The position numbers were made by a program, and so were the translations under genes. From contig JBDHZU010000017.1 in the NCBI GenBank assembly GCA_039812085.1, positions 1 to 23,916 of the forward strand: 23,916 bases of DNA. The letters are read 5' to 3'. The stretch is from JBDHZU01 sp039812085 (GTDB lineage: Bacteria > Actinomycetota > Actinomycetes > S36-B12 > UBA10799). The notes under the pieces were generated by a model that had not been told where the DNA came from, did no database searches, and saw nothing but the letters and a program-made list of their open reading frames with translations. Every line of letters starts with the position of its first letter. Position 1 is the first letter of the stretch. Positions 21,708 through 23,916 of the stretch are shown piece by piece.

Positions 21708-23916
21708 TCAGTTCACCTTGTAGGTGTACACCTTCTTCATCGCGTAGTGCGTCGTGGTGGCTGGCGCAGTCAATGTGACCTTGACTGTCACTGGCTTACC
21801 AAAGGTCTTGACCTTGTAGCCGCCACCCTTGAGTCGGATGACCTGGCAGAACCGTACGTCGCCACGCGTCGTCGTTTCCGTCGCTTCGGAACGTGACGAA
21901 CGCGGCGAACAACTCACGGACAGCTTGGCCTTCTTACCGGCGTTGGTCTTCGGCGGCACCTTGTAGATGACCGTCGTTCCCTTGCCCTTGATCTTCTTCG
22001 GTGGCTTCTTCACCGGTTCTTGTGGCTTCTTGTAGACCGTGATCGTGACTTTGCTCGTGTTGTTCTTCGGGTTCGGGTCATTGTTCGATGAAGCGACCGT
22101 GGCCGTATTAGTGATCTTGCCTGGTTGGCCAGTCACCTTTGCCTTCAACGTGACTGTCGTTGACGCATGAGGCGTCAAGGTTCCGACGTTGCAAACGATC
22201 GCTGCCGACACTTCGTCGGGAATGCAGGGCGGCGGTGTGGACGATGAGAACGACAAGCCCTTAGGCAACATGTCTGTCACGCGCGTAGCGGGAGCGCTCG
22301 ATGGTCCGTGGTTCGTGATCTTCATCGTGAAGGTCACCGTCGATCCCGGTAGCACCTTGCTTGAACCAGAGACCTTCTTGACGACCTCAAGATCTGCCGA
22401 GCCCTTCACCTGAGTGTTGGTCGAGTCTTCATTGTTCGACAGATTGAAGTCTTCGATGGTTCCGGTCACCTTCGAACTCGCCAACGCCTGGGTGGCATCC
22501 ACCCCTGGCTTGGTAATCAAGGTGATCGGAGGGAGCTTGTCCCCAGGCGCCGCCCCATTCGTCGTCGTGCAGGTGACGACGTTCCCGGAACGGTCACAGC
22601 TCCATCCGCTGCCCTCAGCAGATTGGTACTCCTGGTCTGGACCCAAGGTGATCTCTACCTTGATCGGGCCAGGCTCATTAGACGGACCGTTGTTCTGCAC
22701 ATTGATCGTGCTTGTCCAGGTACCACCCGCAGTGATCTCTGGCTGCTCCGTTGAGTGAGTGAGTTGCAGATCAACCTGCGGGGTGATGTCGTTTTCACGA
22801 TTGCCTGTGGCTTCTGGACCCGGACTCTTTGGCGTTGCCTTCGCCGTGTTCTTCAGCGTGCCGGTCGACGTCGCGTCCAGGTAGCCCACAACCAGGATCT
22901 TGGGTGCACTGGCTCCCACTCCCACCGTGGCATCCGTGGTGCAGGACACAGCCGAATCGCAAGTCCAGCCGGAACCGTTAGCCGCGATATAGATCAAGCC
23001 CATAGGCAAGGTGTCGGTCATGTCGATTCCGACCGCATCCGACGGACCGTTGTTGGTCACCGTGATCTCGTAGCAGACGTTGGTTCCCGCGACGACTGGA
23101 TCGCTACCAGATGCCGTGCAATGCGCACTGTCGTTCTTAACGAGGTCCTTCTTGACCTCAAGATTGGACAACTGATCGACCGTGACATCGGCGTCATCGG
23201 TGTTGGGGTGATCGTCATCGCCCTGGTCAGTTTCACCAGTCACCGTCACCGTGTTGGTCTTGGTTCCGGCAGACATTCCCGCCCCGGCCTTGGCTTTGAC
23301 CGTGACCTCGACCGACTTGTCTGGATCCAAGTCCTCGGCCGTGCACTCGAGCGCAATGGCCGTATTCGAGCAGCTAACTCCGGTGCCAGCAGTCACATCG
23401 GTGATGGTGAACCCGCTCGGAACCGTGTCGTTGATCGTGGACAAAGAAGCAACTGACGGACCCCAGTTCTTGAGGGTCAGCGTGTAGGTGACTTCTTCAC
23501 CCGCATGGATCGTGCCGGGAGATGCCGTCTTCTCTACCCCAAGGTCGGCATTCGCCAGGATCTTGATTGGCAACAACGTGTGGTTGTTCAACAAGTTGCT
23601 GTCATTCGCCGGAGAGGTGACGTTGGTCGGCAGCGCATCGCTTTGCGGACGAGTCGCTGGATCCGGCGCGCTGATATCCAGTTTGAGGTCAACTGAATCA
23701 TTCGGATCCAGTTTGTCTGCCAAAGTGCAGGTAACGAGTCCAGACGCAGTCGAGCAACTCCACGGGCTACCGGCTGATGCCACGGCATTCAGGTGACTGG
23801 GGATCGGGAAAGTCACCGTGAAATCACCCGGGTCCTGGCTTGGACCGTTGTTCTTGACCGTAAAGGTGGCCTGCTTGCTGGGACCTCCAGCAACCAGCGT
23901 CAGATCATCATTCGTT
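21708..23916 (-). CDS. Large surface protein with DUF11 repeats, partial (5' end beyond window)
   Basis: The minus-strand frame stays open to the window edge, giving about 735 residues of the C-terminal part; the N-terminus and any signal peptide are missing. At least five DUF11-type beta-sandwich repeats of about 115-135 residues follow one another. Each has a V-x-N-x-G-P-S core (KNNGPSQ, KNWGPSV, TNNGPSD, QNNGPSN, TNHGPSS), an L-P-x-G-L-like turn and, in most, a cysteine pair such as GWTCDSAVSC or GWSCDRSGNVVTC. After a P/K-rich linker (VKKPPKKIKGKG) comes a ~90-residue basic C-terminal domain with two Cys and many Lys/Thr. No LPXTG motif or terminal membrane helix is present, so attachment to the cell is unexplained. 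DUF11 proteins are typically cell-surface or secreted and adhesin-like. A strong terminator follows. Confidence 0.92.
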   Translation of the reverse strand, partial: TNDDLTLVAGGPSKQATFTVKNNGPSQDPGDFTVTFPIPSHLNAVASAGSPWSCSTASGLVTCTLADKLDPNDSVDLKLDISAPDPATRPQSDALPTNVTSPANDSNLLNNHTLLPIKILANADLGVEKTASPGTIHAGEEVTYTLTLKNWGPSVASLSTINDTVPSGFTITDVTAGTGVSCSNTAIALECTAEDLDPDKSVEVTVKAKAGAGMSAGTKTNTVTVTGETDQGDDDHPNTDDADVTVDQLSNLEVKKDLVKNDSAHCTASGSDPVVAGTNVCYEITVTNNGPSDAVGIDMTDTLPMGLIYIAANGSGWTCDSAVSCTTDATVGVGASAPKILVVGYLDATSTGTLKNTAKATPKSPGPEATGNRENDITPQVDLQLTHSTEQPEITAGGTWTSTINVQNNGPSNEPGPIKVEITLGPDQEYQSAEGSGWSCDRSGNVVTCTTTNGAAPGDKLPPITLITKPGVDATQALASSKVTGTIEDFNLSNNEDSTNTQVKGSADLEVVKKVSGSSKVLPGSTVTFTMKITNHGPSSAPATRVTDMLPKGLSFSSSTPPPCIPDEVSAAIVCNVGTLTPHASTTVTLKAKVTGQPGKITNTATVASSNNDPNPKNNTSKVTITVYKKPQEPVKKPPKKIKGKGTTVIYKVPPKTNAGKKAKLSVSCSPRSSRSEATETTTRGDVRFCQVIRLKGGGYKVKTFGKPVTVKVTLTAPATTTHYAMKKVYTYKVN

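Noticed and set aside
22755..23456. Plus-strand frame of about 233 codons opposite the DUF11 gene
   Set aside because: The minus strand shows clear repeated DUF11 units; the opposite frame is a shadow of those repeats.
21708..23816. Treating the DUF11 gene as complete, starting at the GTG at 23816
   Set aside because: The frame remains open upstream to the window edge and the extra residues continue a DUF11 repeat (VKNNGPSQ), so the gene is truncated by the window.
1..23916. Search by eye for CRISPR arrays, tRNA/rRNA genes, insertion sequences, attachment sites
   Set aside because: No regularly spaced repeats, cloverleaf-like segments, transposase/integrase motifs or flanking direct repeats were seen.

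Overview
The window reads as a chromosomal stretch of a moderately high-GC Gram-positive bacterium of the Actinomycetota. The supporting signs are a NucS/EndoMS mismatch endonuclease, a GTP-dependent PEP carboxykinase, two DUF2510 proteins, an MmpL-type transporter, a small CPGC zinc-ribbon protein typical of actinobacteria, and frequent GTG starts. Base composition looks like the high 50s in percent GC by eye. A free-living, possibly freshwater or soil, actinobacterium is my inference. I see no rRNA, tRNA, CRISPR array, transposase, integrase or phage gene. No stretch longer than about 250 bases lacks a gene.

Layout. Positions 1-2666 (minus strand) hold a four-gene run: a 3-hydroxyacyl-CoA dehydrogenase with a duplicated C-terminal domain, a zinc-ribbon protein, a DUF456 membrane protein coupled to it by an ATGA overlap, and an alpha/beta hydrolase cut by the window edge. 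Divergent from it, 2788-4503 (plus) holds nucS and ornithine carbamoyltransferase. Between argF and an L,D-transpeptidase (4652-5485) lies a perfect palindrome built from two consensus DnaA boxes. An SRPBCC protein and pckG follow on the minus strand, the latter with a strong terminator and a long leader.

Positions 8135-13110 (minus) hold a DUF2510-SHOCT protein, an unrecognised Ala/Arg-rich membrane-anchored protein, a lysozyme-fold cell-wall enzyme and a large two-module FtsX/MacB-type ABC permease with no ATPase in the window. On the plus strand, 13277-13690 encodes an Hrp1-like tandem CBS protein. Positions 13767-15876 (minus) hold a tightly overlapping lemA-htpX-DUF2510 operon. A crotonase-family enzyme (minus) and a secreted CHAP-domain protein (plus) diverge around 16640-16730. 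Positions 17381-20635 (minus) hold an MMPL transporter and a membrane-anchored endonuclease/exonuclease/phosphatase-fold protein. After aquaporin aqpZ, the window ends inside a large surface protein with at least five DUF11 repeats and a basic C-terminal domain.

Themes. Cell-envelope functions dominate: three peptidoglycan-active enzymes (L,D-transpeptidase, lysozyme-fold enzyme, CHAP protein), the HtpX/LemA membrane operon, MMPL and ABC permeases, and a DUF11 adhesin-like protein. Around these sit ordinary metabolic genes (argF, pckG, acyl-CoA enzymes) and one genome-maintenance gene (nucS). No single obvious new defence or mobile system is present. The best leads are the inverted DnaA-box palindrome, the lemA-htpX-DUF2510 operon, the duplicated-domain dehydrogenase and the DUF11 protein's C-terminal module.
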